Shown here piece by piece: positions 41,249 to 49,769 of a stretch of 57,258 nucleotides of DNA. The notes under the pieces were generated by a model. It was not told the DNA's origin. It made no database searches and was given only the letters and a program-made list of their open reading frames with translations. This DNA comes from CAZKYX01 sp964557125 (GTDB lineage Bacteria; Patescibacteriota; Microgenomatia; Levybacterales; GWA1-39-11), in assembly GCA_964557125.1 (NCBI GenBank), contig CAZKYX010000006.1, positions 1 to 57,258 of the forward strand, in the 5' to 3' direction. The first letter of the stretch is position 1. Every line of letters begins with the position of its first letter. A program made the position numbers and the translations under genes.

Positions 41249-42475
41249 GTGGCACGTGACAAATTAGTTATTCCTTGGGTACAAGAAAATGCTGACATGG
41301 TCAGGCTTTGGTGTCAGGAAAATGGTTATAAGCCATATACCAAACTGCGAAATGAATTACAGATTCCCGCTAAAATTTGGGAAACCATAATGAATGACGC
41401 CCGTTCGATTATTAAGTCGGTCGAATATTACGCGGTAATCTACAAAAAAACAGGCTTTTTCGATCCAAGAACTATCCCGATCATAACTAAAAGAATCGGT
41501 ACGGTAGAATTCACAATTGATCGCAAATGGACTGATAAGATGTATGATGATTGGCTCAATACACCCAACATCTCACATCCTTCAATCATTCCAAGCGAAA
41601 CAGCCAGTGAGCCGATTATGCTTGATGAAAGCACCGACGAAAACCCACTTCAGTGGGCAGAAAATTTTGCAGAAGCAATGAAAGACTGGTGCGACAACAA
41701 CGGATACAAAACTCGAACGTTATTTGCACGTCAAATAGGTCTCTCGGCTTCTGCTTGGGGAGGCTTGCTTTCTGGGACTCATTATACAAATCCAGAAGTT
41801 TACGCCAAAATATACCTAATAACCGGTCTTAAAGAGGCTGACCCAACAACGCTTCCACCAAGACGTATGTATATTCCGGGAAAGAAAGTGTACGAGTATA
41901 TACCTCGAGCATGGACTACTGAGGAATTAGATGCGTACAAAGCGGCGTATAAAAAGACACCGCCAAAGCTGAGCGGTAAGAAAGTGCTGGTTGTAAGGCC
42001 GATTATGAAACCTGCTGAAGAACCAGTTACGACACCTCAAGTGTCTGCGCAAATGCCAGTGCAGCAAGTAAGCCAACCAGTTCTCAACCTAAATTCTTTT
42101 GAACTCTACCAAGCGTTCATGAGGTCTTTGGTTGCGGAACTCAAACCAGAACTACAGCCTCTTATCAAGGAATCTGTAGGTGATGCCATGAGTCAATTTC
42201 TTTCCGATGTAAAGAGTGCCAATGTGGGAAATCAAACTCCCCAAAACGGTACCTATGATTGGGCAAGAGATTTTGAAAAGCTCAGTGCATCATTTGCTGA
42301 TTTCCTTCGCAAACAATCGAAAGGAACAGTATCTGAACGGACAAGGTTTGCAAAACTGTATGGGAGAAGGCTCACGGAGCTCTTTCCATACATTGAGGCC
42401 TTCTCGCTTGACGATGAGTCAAAGCGGGAAGATTACCTTGCTGGAATTCAACGACTACAAGGAGGAAGATTCTGA
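41249..42475 (+). CDS. Tandem helix-turn-helix protein, island F gene 1
   Basis: 408 aa, GTG start with CGGAG upstream. Two diverged repeats of an XRE-like fold: residues ~8-80 (NADMVRLWCQENGYKPYTKLRNELQIPAKIWETIMN...YYAVIYKKTGFFDPRTIP) and ~130-205 (FAEAMKDWCDNNGYKTRTLFARQIGLSASAWGGLLS...YAKIYLITGLKEADPTTLP). A Gln/Pro linker (~255-280) leads to a third helical domain. Likely a DNA-binding partner of the ATPase encoded next (1-bp stop/start overlap, TGATG, with GGAGG). Confidence 0.6.
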   Translation: MARDKLVIPWVQENADMVRLWCQENGYKPYTKLRNELQIPAKIWETIMNDARSIIKSVEYYAVIYKKTGFFDPRTIPIITKRIGTVEFTIDRKWTDKMYDDWLNTPNISHPSIIPSETASEPIMLDESTDENPLQWAENFAEAMKDWCDNNGYKTRTLFARQIGLSASAWGGLLSGTHYTNPEVYAKIYLITGLKEADPTTLPPRRMYIPGKKVYEYIPRAWTTEELDAYKAAYKKTPPKLSGKKVLVVRPIMKPAEEPVTTPQVSAQMPVQQVSQPVLNLNSFELYQAFMRSLVAELKPELQPLIKESVGDAMSQFLSDVKSANVGNQTPQNGTYDWARDFEKLSASFADFLRKQSKGTVSERTRFAKLYGRRLTELFPYIEAFSLDDESKREDYLAGIQRLQGGRF

Positions 42476-44406
42476 TGAGCAAAAGTAATCCAAACGGTTC
42501 ATACGAAGGTCAAGGTGATGTCGATCGCGGCAATACCATGGTTATCTTGTCAAAGCAAGTTAACCCAGGTGCCCCAACCTTTGGTGAATACAGCGATAAT
42601 GGAGTAGATGCAGGAGCGACTCATATCATTTTTGCACTCTATCCCGATCGCCAAGAAATCTTTGATAATGGACACGGTATGGTGCCCAATTTTTCAATTG
42701 AGTCCCGTGCAATGTTCCAGATGTTTAAGGATGAACGCAAACTCGGAGAAGAGCTCGACTATGACGTGAGAGACCTCATGCCTCAAGTCGGTGCTTGTTC
42801 TTTCCCTTGGTGCATGGAATGTATCGCATTCTCGCACAAGCGCCCAGAAATGGGTGACCGCACCATTGGTATGCGCGGTATCGGTATGCTTGCCTTCATG
42901 AATCATGGAGAAACGCCTACCTGGTACTCAAAGCCATCGAAAGAACTTGCTGCTGCTTACTACGGAGCGGGTTCTGCAATGGCAATCAACCCGCCGATTG
43001 CAGTGCTTCACGCACCAACGGCGACTGCGATTGCTAATAATAACCTGAAGTATCGGGTTGAGATTACCGACAAAACGGAGATGATCGACCCCTTGGGGAA
43101 GACTCATCCGCATGGGACAAGGATCGTCATTACGGGACTCCGTGATAATGTGACAAATACCTGTCGACCTGCAGTTCTTGCAGACGAATTCAAAAAGCGG
43201 TATGGCGCACTCATTCGTCAAGGGAAGCTGAAGTTAACGATTCTTGACAAGATGACCGTTGAAGGTAGGAAGAATCCCCAAGGACGCATCATCGAAGTTG
43301 AGGGTTTGTCTTATCGCGGAGTACTTGTGCTCAATGAGACGACAATCTTCAAGGGGGTTCCATTCAAGGCTGAAATCTATTACGAATCAGCCGGTAAAAA
43401 TCTCCAAATTCCTTTGAGGCGGATGGGACTTGATACAGACTCAAATTCTGTGTCAGTTGCCTCCCTGCCACGACTTAAGATTGAGCCTTTCACTTCCGGT
43501 AAGCTTACCGGATTTGTTGAACTGCCCAATCTGCCAGAATCCATCTTTCCCCTCAATCCCGCGAAAACTCTTCCCATGGCAGGCCCTGTGCTTGACGAGT
43601 ACGTCAGTATTATCCGGTCTTGGAAACGGGTTATCGAAGACAAGATTGAGGAGATTGAGTCTCGCGCACATGACAAGAGCACACAGGATGCTATGAAGGA
43701 TTTTTCTGCGCTCGCTATGGCAGCGATAAGGGAAATTCCTATCTTGCAGAATTTGATGCTCGTAACCGCAGCACCAATCGGACGCACTGACGTTTCAACT
43801 GCAGCAGGGGTCTCAAAGATCATTACTGCACTTGTACTCGATGAGCACCGGTCTGGCGTTGAGGATGTTCCAGTTGAGCTTCACCACAATGGCAAGGTCG
43901 ACACGAGGTTGACGAGCGTTCGTGGTAGTGTTTCCTTCGGGAAGCGTGAGCCTGGGGAGTATACGATGAAAGTCGTACCTCCTGAAGGTATGAAGGTTGA
44001 CGAAAACACTTTCGACAGCTACGGTCCGTACACAACAACTGATGAGCGTCAAGGTTTTAGTGCAAAATTCCTTCTCTTTACGGGTAGGGATGAGCAGGAA
44101 AAGCCTCAAAGGCGCGAAATCAACGGCCGCATCACAATCGTTCAAAGGCCACTTTCCGATGTGACACTGCCTTACTCGAATGAGCGTCTTGCAAATGGTC
44201 AGATTGAGATTAACTCCGAGTACTCCGAGTTTAAGCGCTCGCGAGAAATTGGGGACGTTGAGCTCCGAGACCAACTGATTGCAACGTATGCTGCTGGCGC
44301 AATCGTGGAATACACGATGCGAGAGTATCCGTCACCAGATCAGGTGATGACCGCAATGGTACTAGCAGGTACCTTGCTTCGTCTTCGCCGATTATCAAAA
44401 AAGTAG
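42475..44406 (+). CDS. GHKL ATPase (MORC/TopoVIB/Hsp90-like), island F gene 2
   Basis: 643 aa. GHKL (Bergerat) motifs: E38-Y-S-D-N42-G-V-D-A (N box), D64-N-G-H-G-M (G1) and G132-M-R-G-I-G-M (G2). A transducer-like region follows to ~400; residues ~455-510 (VPVELHHNGKVDTRLTSVRGSVSFGKREPGEYTMKVVPPEG) resemble a small Ig/transthyretin-like beta domain, unusual in this superfamily. No histidine-kinase H box, MutL endonuclease motif or gyrase domains are seen. Closest idea: a MORC-like conflict ATPase acting on DNA with genes 1 and 3. Confidence 0.72.
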   Translation: MSKSNPNGSYEGQGDVDRGNTMVILSKQVNPGAPTFGEYSDNGVDAGATHIIFALYPDRQEIFDNGHGMVPNFSIESRAMFQMFKDERKLGEELDYDVRDLMPQVGACSFPWCMECIAFSHKRPEMGDRTIGMRGIGMLAFMNHGETPTWYSKPSKELAAAYYGAGSAMAINPPIAVLHAPTATAIANNNLKYRVEITDKTEMIDPLGKTHPHGTRIVITGLRDNVTNTCRPAVLADEFKKRYGALIRQGKLKLTILDKMTVEGRKNPQGRIIEVEGLSYRGVLVLNETTIFKGVPFKAEIYYESAGKNLQIPLRRMGLDTDSNSVSVASLPRLKIEPFTSGKLTGFVELPNLPESIFPLNPAKTLPMAGPVLDEYVSIIRSWKRVIEDKIEEIESRAHDKSTQDAMKDFSALAMAAIREIPILQNLMLVTAAPIGRTDVSTAAGVSKIITALVLDEHRSGVEDVPVELHHNGKVDTRLTSVRGSVSFGKREPGEYTMKVVPPEGMKVDENTFDSYGPYTTTDERQGFSAKFLLFTGRDEQEKPQRREINGRITIVQRPLSDVTLPYSNERLANGQIEINSEYSEFKRSREIGDVELRDQLIATYAAGAIVEYTMREYPSPDQVMTAMVLAGTLLRLRRLSKK

Positions 44407-44468
44407 GTATTCCTACAAGAATTCAGGGAGGAGTAAGACTCCTCCCACCACAACACAGAGGATGTGTA

Positions 44469-45263
44469 ATGTCCAACATAGAAGGTTTGTCAGTGGCTGA
44501 ATCAGCACGTCGACGTATCCAGCTTTTGCAGCAGGAACTCGTTCAGGAAGAACGGTTCATTGAGTCAGTAGCAGCGGCTATTGCTCATACATCTCATGCG
44601 AAGCAATACACAAGTGTACAGCAAGCCAAGAAGAAGCTGGATGGGGTAATTCTTACTCTTGAACAGCTCATCAAGGGTTTTGCCGAAGATGATTTGACAA
44701 AAATTATCAATTCGCCGATTGGGGTACCTGAAGTTCAGGCTGCTCCAACCCAGATCGGAACACGGAAGACGAAAGTCGAGGTGATTGCCGAAAATGAGGC
44801 TCCGCCAAATCCTCGTCGAGCTCAAAAGCCAGACGCGGCAATTGTTCCTGTTGCTCAGGTCGTTGAAGCCGCAAAGCCAAAGGTAAGAGTCAAGAAGTTT
44901 GCCATTAGCGGCTACCACGGACCCGTTCTTCGGGTGATCTTTTGCTCGCCAAAACCACCCAAGACTCTTGCTGATGCCTGTGAAATCGGGTATGGTTCTG
45001 AATGGAAGACAAAGTTGTTCCCCATTATGGGCGGACGCAATGTCAAACCGGTTATGACGCCTCTTTCTGAGGTGCTTGCCGACGACCGAGCACGCGGCCA
45101 GTTCGTAAAGGGACTTCGGAACAGTGTCGACAAGATTTTCGCTTATAGCGAAAACAAGGTTCCTGAAGGACAAGTGCTTGACAATACAGTTGTCGAGTTC
45201 TGGAACGGACGGAAACGAGAAAAGCCAGCGATTGAGAAGATTCTCAAGAGCTATGGTGCCTAG
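44469..45263 (+). CDS. Coiled-coil protein with C-terminal basic domain, island F gene 3
   Basis: 264 aa, ATG behind AGAGGATG. N-terminal coiled coil (SARRRIQLLQQELVQEERFIESVAAAI, residues 10-80), a Pro/Lys linker (100-140), then a compact C-domain with FAISGYHGPVLRVIFCSPKPPKTLADACEIGYGSEWKTKL and a basic end (EFWNGRKREKPAIEKILKSYGA). Not recognised. It completes the operon; the pairing element begins inside its stop codon. Confidence 0.55.
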   Translation: MSNIEGLSVAESARRRIQLLQQELVQEERFIESVAAAIAHTSHAKQYTSVQQAKKKLDGVILTLEQLIKGFAEDDLTKIINSPIGVPEVQAAPTQIGTRKTKVEVIAENEAPPNPRRAQKPDAAIVPVAQVVEAAKPKVRVKKFAISGYHGPVLRVIFCSPKPPKTLADACEIGYGSEWKTKLFPIMGGRNVKPVMTPLSEVLADDRARGQFVKGLRNSVDKIFAYSENKVPEGQVLDNTVVEFWNGRKREKPAIEKILKSYGA

Positions 45264-45272
45264 CGTTAGAAA
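45261..45272 (+). promoter_or_regulatory. 3' tail pairing element of island F
   Basis: tagcgttagaaa, starting with the stop codon of gene 3, exact reverse complement of 41212-41223. Directly before the terminator. Confidence 0.65.
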
Positions 45273-45274
45273 AA

Positions 45275-45306
45275 AGGAGAGAGGGGGCATTTGTGCCTCC
45301 TCCTTC
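45275..45306 (+). terminator. Hairpin terminator of island F
   Basis: aggag-agag-gggca / tgcc-tcctcct stem with one small bulge, followed by a weak T-run. Ends the three-gene operon. Confidence 0.7.
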
Positions 45307-45439
45307 TACCAAAGTGTAGTAAGTGAATCAACGATTTTGCATGTTGATATTCATTTTCAACACTCAAAATCCCTCTTTCACTTCTACACGCTAATTCTTA
45401 TTTATTGACAGCTTTCACGTTTATCCGTACTATAACTAT

Positions 45440-46444
45440 ATGCCTGAAATCGGAGAAGCCCCTCAAGCGCAAGAGTTAATAACTGAAATACCAGCCCCAA
45501 TCGCATTCAATGTTCTCACAGACACTTTTAAAAATTATGAGCATCATGCAGCAAATATGCCAGTTATTGTTGATGCGGTCACAGAGATTGCAAAAAATGC
45601 TGACAAATATGCAGCACTTCTTAAAAAAAAACACCCAGATGTACCTGAGGAGGATATAGAAACAGTCATTGACGTCACTTTTGGTCCTATGAGAATGGCT
45701 CCAAATGCTCCTGAGGTGCAAAATGGTAACAAGGAAGAGTTATATAAATATATTGAAACATCTGCCAGAATACAGCACGCTTATTCGCATATGATTTTGG
45801 AAGCCTCTCGTCCTGATGGAGACAAAGCTTTTGCAGAATCGGTTTTCGGAAGAGTTGCTTTTATGGACTACTTAAGTAAGTCGCCTTTGGGAGAAAGCAG
45901 GGGGTATAGGCAATTTTGGAATGGAGTGAAGACTGAGGTTGCTGTCATCAAGGCGCTAACAAAGCAAGGTTATAGAGTTACTATCCCTGATTATGACCAA
46001 TCAGATTATGACGAACAAGGAAATTTAATTCCACAAGCAGAAAAACAAGTTTTTCAGTGGGATATTAAGTGCGGAATTGATATGATAGCAGAGAAGGACG
46101 GTACCGTTCTTTTTGTTGATGCCAAGGGTCAGAACAAAACGAAAGAGGGGATGGATAGGGTAATACCTGATATAACATGGAAAATACCTTCAAGAATACC
46201 CTCAACTCTTCAAACAGACTATTCGCCTCAATTAAAGGGGAATTGGGTAAAGCAAATGACAATAATTTTGCCAACATCAAAGTACTATTTATCAGGAGTA
46301 TCCTCATCTCATATGAAAATGGAAGACAAAAGAGTTGCTCTGAGAGATTTTGGTGTTTCATCATTTGAAACAGATATAGCGAAGTGCACAAATCAAATAC
46401 AAACAGCTCATAGTAGAAGAGTTGCGTATGCTGTTGCATCATAA
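45440..46444 (+). CDS. PD-(D/E)XK nuclease-like protein
   Basis: 334 aa. TACTAT sits 6 nt before ATG, so leaderless. The C-half has the restriction-endonuclease-like pattern: KTEVAVIKALTKQGYRVTIPDYDQ (helix with Glu), QWDIKCGIDMIAEKDGTVLFVDAKGQ with D-x9-15-D-x-K (VDAKGQ). The N-half is helical and acidic. It could be a nuclease or a degenerate binding module. It begins a same-strand cluster with the 56-aa gene and the PRTase-like gene; 2 bp separate it from the next ATG. Confidence 0.55.
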   Translation: MPEIGEAPQAQELITEIPAPIAFNVLTDTFKNYEHHAANMPVIVDAVTEIAKNADKYAALLKKKHPDVPEEDIETVIDVTFGPMRMAPNAPEVQNGNKEELYKYIETSARIQHAYSHMILEASRPDGDKAFAESVFGRVAFMDYLSKSPLGESRGYRQFWNGVKTEVAVIKALTKQGYRVTIPDYDQSDYDEQGNLIPQAEKQVFQWDIKCGIDMIAEKDGTVLFVDAKGQNKTKEGMDRVIPDITWKIPSRIPSTLQTDYSPQLKGNWVKQMTIILPTSKYYLSGVSSSHMKMEDKRVALRDFGVSSFETDIAKCTNQIQTAHSRRVAYAVAS

Positions 46445-46446
46445 AT

Positions 46447-46617
46447 ATGCCAAAGGAAATAAATAAAGATAAACCTGAAAAACCAAAGATTGTAGAAGTC
46501 TTTGATTCTCTTATGGAGATGATTTCTGAGGATTTGGAGAGAATTTTACAGCCAAACAAAGAAGTTGATTTCGAAGAGAAAAAGCAAAAACTTGAAGATC
46601 CTACAAAATTAACCTAG
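46447..46617 (+). CDS. Small acidic hypothetical protein
   Basis: 56 aa, ATG 2 bp after the nuclease-like gene's stop. Sequence PKEINKDKPEKPKIVEVFDS, then SLMEMISEDLERILQPNKEVD, is a charged helix without membrane segment. Its tight placement between two larger genes suggests translation as part of the operon. Unknown. Confidence 0.5.
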   Translation: MPKEINKDKPEKPKIVEVFDSLMEMISEDLERILQPNKEVDFEEKKQKLEDPTKLT

Positions 46618-46628
46618 TAACCTAAAAT

Positions 46629-47738
46629 ATGAGTGATTTAGGTGTTACAGAATTACAAGAGCAAAAGCCCCACCAATACTCAATTCTTAGAGAGAATAAA
46701 AAACCCGAATGGAAAGATGAATGGAATCTTTCTGAGTATATAACGCTTACGGATGGGCTTATCGGCAAGCTGGACGGATCAATTAAATTGACTAATGAAA
46801 AAGCTTATCGAAATGGCAAAGAAGTACAGGAAGACCTAGTACCTCCGACAGAAGTTGTTTACCTAGATAAATCTGCACGTCCTGTTGCATGGCTTGTCAG
46901 AGCCCTATGGGATCAGCTGGCTGAAAAAAGAAACGGCGAAATTCCTAAAAGACTAAACACCTTTTTTCTCAATATTGATAAAGAGGATTGGCTTCGCAAA
47001 ATGCAGGTACCCCAAAAACACTTGCAGGATCCCCCTCCAGAGCTAATCGATTACGAGAAAATAGATAAAGAGCATTATGCAAGAATTCGTGCCTTATTTA
47101 GTAAAGAGAAAATGACGGAGGCTGAAGTTGAGAAAGCATGGGAATATCCAACATGGTTTGATGGTAAACACGTCATGATTGTTGATGAAGTTAAATCAAG
47201 TGGGGCAACTTTAGAAATTGCTCAAAATTTGTTGAGTAGAGCTTTTCCTGAAGCAACGATAAGCGGACAATATTGGGTAAAGCCTACGAGAGTTATCCTT
47301 AACGGTGGTGCTCCTGATAAAGAAGGGAGACTGCAATTTAACGTTGGATGGATGCCAGCATGGTACAGTAGTATAAGTGAGTTGGGACGGGGAGTTGGTA
47401 ATAAGGATCCGCGTTGGCCAGAAATTGCTGAATCTCGCGGTGTAAGCCCACCAGAATCGGCGAAGATTGGGAGGTATGTTTTGAGTACACCACTCAGGAA
47501 CCCAAAAACAAATGATGAAATAGCAGATCCTAGAGCTGAAAAATTATACCAAGAATTTCATTATTTGGCCGAAGATTTGAAAAAAAAAGATATATTATAT
47601 CGACCTTCAGCAGACAGATTGGTTACAGGAGATAGGGACTCTCAGGCACGTTTTATTTCAAGACTCGAGAGGGTAAATGGAATGTCTTTTCAAGACTGGA
47701 GAGCGAGAAGAGATGTAATCGCTCCAGTTAGGACTTAG
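46629..47738 (+). CDS. Phosphoribosyltransferase-like protein
   Basis: 369 aa. VVYLDKSARPVAWLVRALWDQLA is the substrate-side start of a type I PRTase fold and HVMIVDEVKSSGATLEIAQNLLSRAFP is the PRPP loop (D-E-x3-S-G-A-T-L). Between and after are long insertions. PRTase-like proteins of this sort occur in stress and tellurite-type operons with unknown substrates. It shares an operon with the nuclease-like protein and ends 4 bp inside the convergent gene. Confidence 0.68.
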   Translation: MSDLGVTELQEQKPHQYSILRENKKPEWKDEWNLSEYITLTDGLIGKLDGSIKLTNEKAYRNGKEVQEDLVPPTEVVYLDKSARPVAWLVRALWDQLAEKRNGEIPKRLNTFFLNIDKEDWLRKMQVPQKHLQDPPPELIDYEKIDKEHYARIRALFSKEKMTEAEVEKAWEYPTWFDGKHVMIVDEVKSSGATLEIAQNLLSRAFPEATISGQYWVKPTRVILNGGAPDKEGRLQFNVGWMPAWYSSISELGRGVGNKDPRWPEIAESRGVSPPESAKIGRYVLSTPLRNPKTNDEIADPRAEKLYQEFHYLAEDLKKKDILYRPSADRLVTGDRDSQARFISRLERVNGMSFQDWRARRDVIAPVRT

Positions 47739-48040
47739 TCACCTTCTTGAAGGTCTTTAATCACAAGTTCTCCAACAATTTCTCCGAAACACTCTGATTT
47801 GCCGTGTACAAAATTGGCAGAGCATCTTTTCTCATCGGCATTTAAGTGAGCATTTCCTTGGATATAAATATACATTCCCTTAGGAAGCACATAATCCACA
47901 TCAATAAGCATTTCAGTGGAATCTGATTCAGATTCTTCATCTCTTTTTTTGACTTTAAGCTCAATTTGGTCTCCAACAGAAGGTATCTTTAAAGAATCTG
48001 CTGCTGACAGTATGTCGTATCGTTCAAGTTTTATATTCAT
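47735..48040 (-). CDS. Hypothetical protein
   Basis: 101 aa, mostly beta by pattern (QIELKVKKRDEE, MLIDVDYVLPKGMYIYIQGNAH) with a Cys pair (KRCSANFVHGKSECFGEIVGEL). No membrane or signal segment. A single-domain beta-barrel is likely; unknown. Confidence 0.55.
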   Translation of the reverse strand: MNIKLERYDILSAADSLKIPSVGDQIELKVKKRDEESESDSTEMLIDVDYVLPKGMYIYIQGNAHLNADEKRCSANFVHGKSECFGEIVGELVIKDLQEGD

Positions 48041-48075
48041 ATGTGGAGAACGATTCTATGCTATTTAATTACCCC

Positions 48076-48096
48076 TGTCAAGGTCCGTCCTTGACA
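48076..48096. repeat. REP palindrome copy 4
   Basis: Perfect TGTCAAGG-TCCGT-CCTTGACA; right flank GTGTTTGGATTGACAAGTTGGGCTGAA matches copy 2 in outline. 30 bp from the truB stop. Confidence 0.85.
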
Positions 48097-48127
48097 GGAG
48101 TGTTTGGATTGACAAGTTGGGCTGAAC

Positions 48128-48766
48128 TTATTGCAAGGAGGTGATGTCTAGTGCCTTATCTATCGTAAATGTGTTAACACGGGTGCGAATTAGGCTTAAT
48201 AGATAACCGCCGGTTCCAAGTTTTTCCCCTAAATCTCTTGCAATTGAGCGAATATAGACACCCGAACCAGTTGCAATCCTCAGCTTTATAACAGGATAGG
48301 TATAACCTAGGACTTCTATTTCTTTCACAAAGACCTCTCTTGCTTTTAGTTTTATATCCTCACCTTTTCTCATTCTTCTGTGTGCAGGTTTCCCTTGGAG
48401 CTTTATTGAGCTATAAAGTGGTGGGGTTTGTGAAATAGTTCCTTCAAACTGTTTTAGTTGCTTTTTAATTTTTTCCAAACTGGGAGTTATTGTTTTATTA
48501 ACCTCTGTTTTTTCTCCTTCTCTGTCATCAGTCGCACTTGTTGCACCCAAAAAAATTTCTGTAATATATTCTTTTTCACCCTTTACATACGCATCAAGAA
48601 GCTTCGTATTTTCCCTACCCACTGCAATGACCAATACTCCTTCTGCAAGTGGGTCCAGTGTTCCGCCATGGCCGACACGCTTTACTCCAGTGTTGCGACG
48701 CACCATGTTAACGATATCATGTGAGGTAACACCCACTGGCTTATTAACTGCAAAAATTCCTATCAT
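48128..48766 (-). CDS. truB: tRNA pseudouridine synthase B
   Basis: 212 aa, the short form lacking a C-terminal PUA domain (E. coli has 314). Makes pseudouridine 55 in the T loop. AVNKPVGVTSHDIVNMVRR, VGHGGTLDPLAEGVL with catalytic Asp38, TPPLYSSIKLQGKPAHRRMRKG and ATGSGVYIRSIARDLGEKLG are all present. Start overlaps the preceding gene's stop by 4 bp. Confidence 0.95.
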   Translation of the reverse strand: MIGIFAVNKPVGVTSHDIVNMVRRNTGVKRVGHGGTLDPLAEGVLVIAVGRENTKLLDAYVKGEKEYITEIFLGATSATDDREGEKTEVNKTITPSLEKIKKQLKQFEGTISQTPPLYSSIKLQGKPAHRRMRKGEDIKLKAREVFVKEIEVLGYTYPVIKLRIATGSGVYIRSIARDLGEKLGTGGYLLSLIRTRVNTFTIDKALDITSLQ

Positions 48767-49617
48767 GATACTCTCATTATATCTCGCATGGTTGCATGAG
48801 TCACATCCCTTAAATAGGCAGAACTAAAAGGAGTTCTGATAATCTCTGCTTTGAGTGAATGAGGAACATCTCTATTAGAAGGAATTACCAATTTAACCTT
48901 TGCTTCTTTGCTGATACTGACACTCGATGTTTTGAAATGGGTGAACATATCAAGCGTGAGTGGGTTTTTGAATGCAATAGGATTATCAACGTTTTTTTGT
49001 AGAAAGTTATTCATTTTCTCCACCTGATTCTCAAGAGTTGGTAAATCAATGAGTGGGTTTGATTTATATTCAAGTATGGAGTCGATTTCAGGAACCATTC
49101 CTGAAATATTCAGTCCCAACCCATCAGGAGTGTAGTTTGCCATATTTCTTTCTTTAAGAATCGCAAACATTCTAGTGCATGAACCGGCATCAAGGTAAAG
49201 CAATTGGTCGTTCGTCTCTTGATTTTTAATACTGTAATGGGCGAGTCTCTCAAAAATCAGTCCAGTTGCAAGTCCTATCCATTTACCCGATATATTTCCC
49301 GATTTATAACTTCTATGAGCTTCAGGCATCAGTCCCTGTTTTTTAATATGAGACGCGACAGCCTCAGGTCCTTTCATGATGATAAACTCACTTATTAAAG
49401 AGGATTTAAAACCTTTCTCAGTCGACTTCATTTCGTTAAGATGCACATAGTTGTTCGCATAGTCGATGACCCTTTCTGGTTGTATGTTAACGGTATCGGA
49501 TGCATGCATTTCAGGTGTCCAATGTTGTTTCTGTTTTGGTATGAATTTTCGTCTCGGTTGTATTTCTACAAGAGCATGCAAATCATCCAAATAATCGTCT
49601 GTTTCAAATCTATTCAT
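48763..49617 (-). CDS. Hypothetical protein, possibly nuclease-like
   Basis: 284 aa, cytoplasmic. Middle: GLATGLIFERLAHYSI, then YTPDGLGLNISGMVPEIDSILEYKSNPLIDL; the D...E-Y-K spacing could be a PD-(D/E)XK core with the E in the preceding helix. This is a pattern-level guess. It overlaps truB by 4 bp (ATGA), so the two are coupled. Confidence 0.5.
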   Translation of the reverse strand: MNRFETDDYLDDLHALVEIQPRRKFIPKQKQHWTPEMHASDTVNIQPERVIDYANNYVHLNEMKSTEKGFKSSLISEFIIMKGPEAVASHIKKQGLMPEAHRSYKSGNISGKWIGLATGLIFERLAHYSIKNQETNDQLLYLDAGSCTRMFAILKERNMANYTPDGLGLNISGMVPEIDSILEYKSNPLIDLPTLENQVEKMNNFLQKNVDNPIAFKNPLTLDMFTHFKTSSVSISKEAKVKLVIPSNRDVPHSLKAEIIRTPFSSAYLRDVTHATMRDIMRVS

Positions 49618-49769
49618 AGGTGCACGAATTATACCAGAATGTACTCATTTATTCACATTTAATCTTTATAATTCATTACTAAATCATTTCTGGAAATATA
49701 TCTTATATTATACTTTTCAGTAATTTATAATGAAGATATTAATTGTAAAAAACGTGTAAAATAGAATGT

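Noticed and set aside
14244..45306. Islands as classical insertion sequences
   Set aside because: No transposase inside, no target duplications seen, and the terminal complements differ between islands and lie inside the promoter-terminator bounds.
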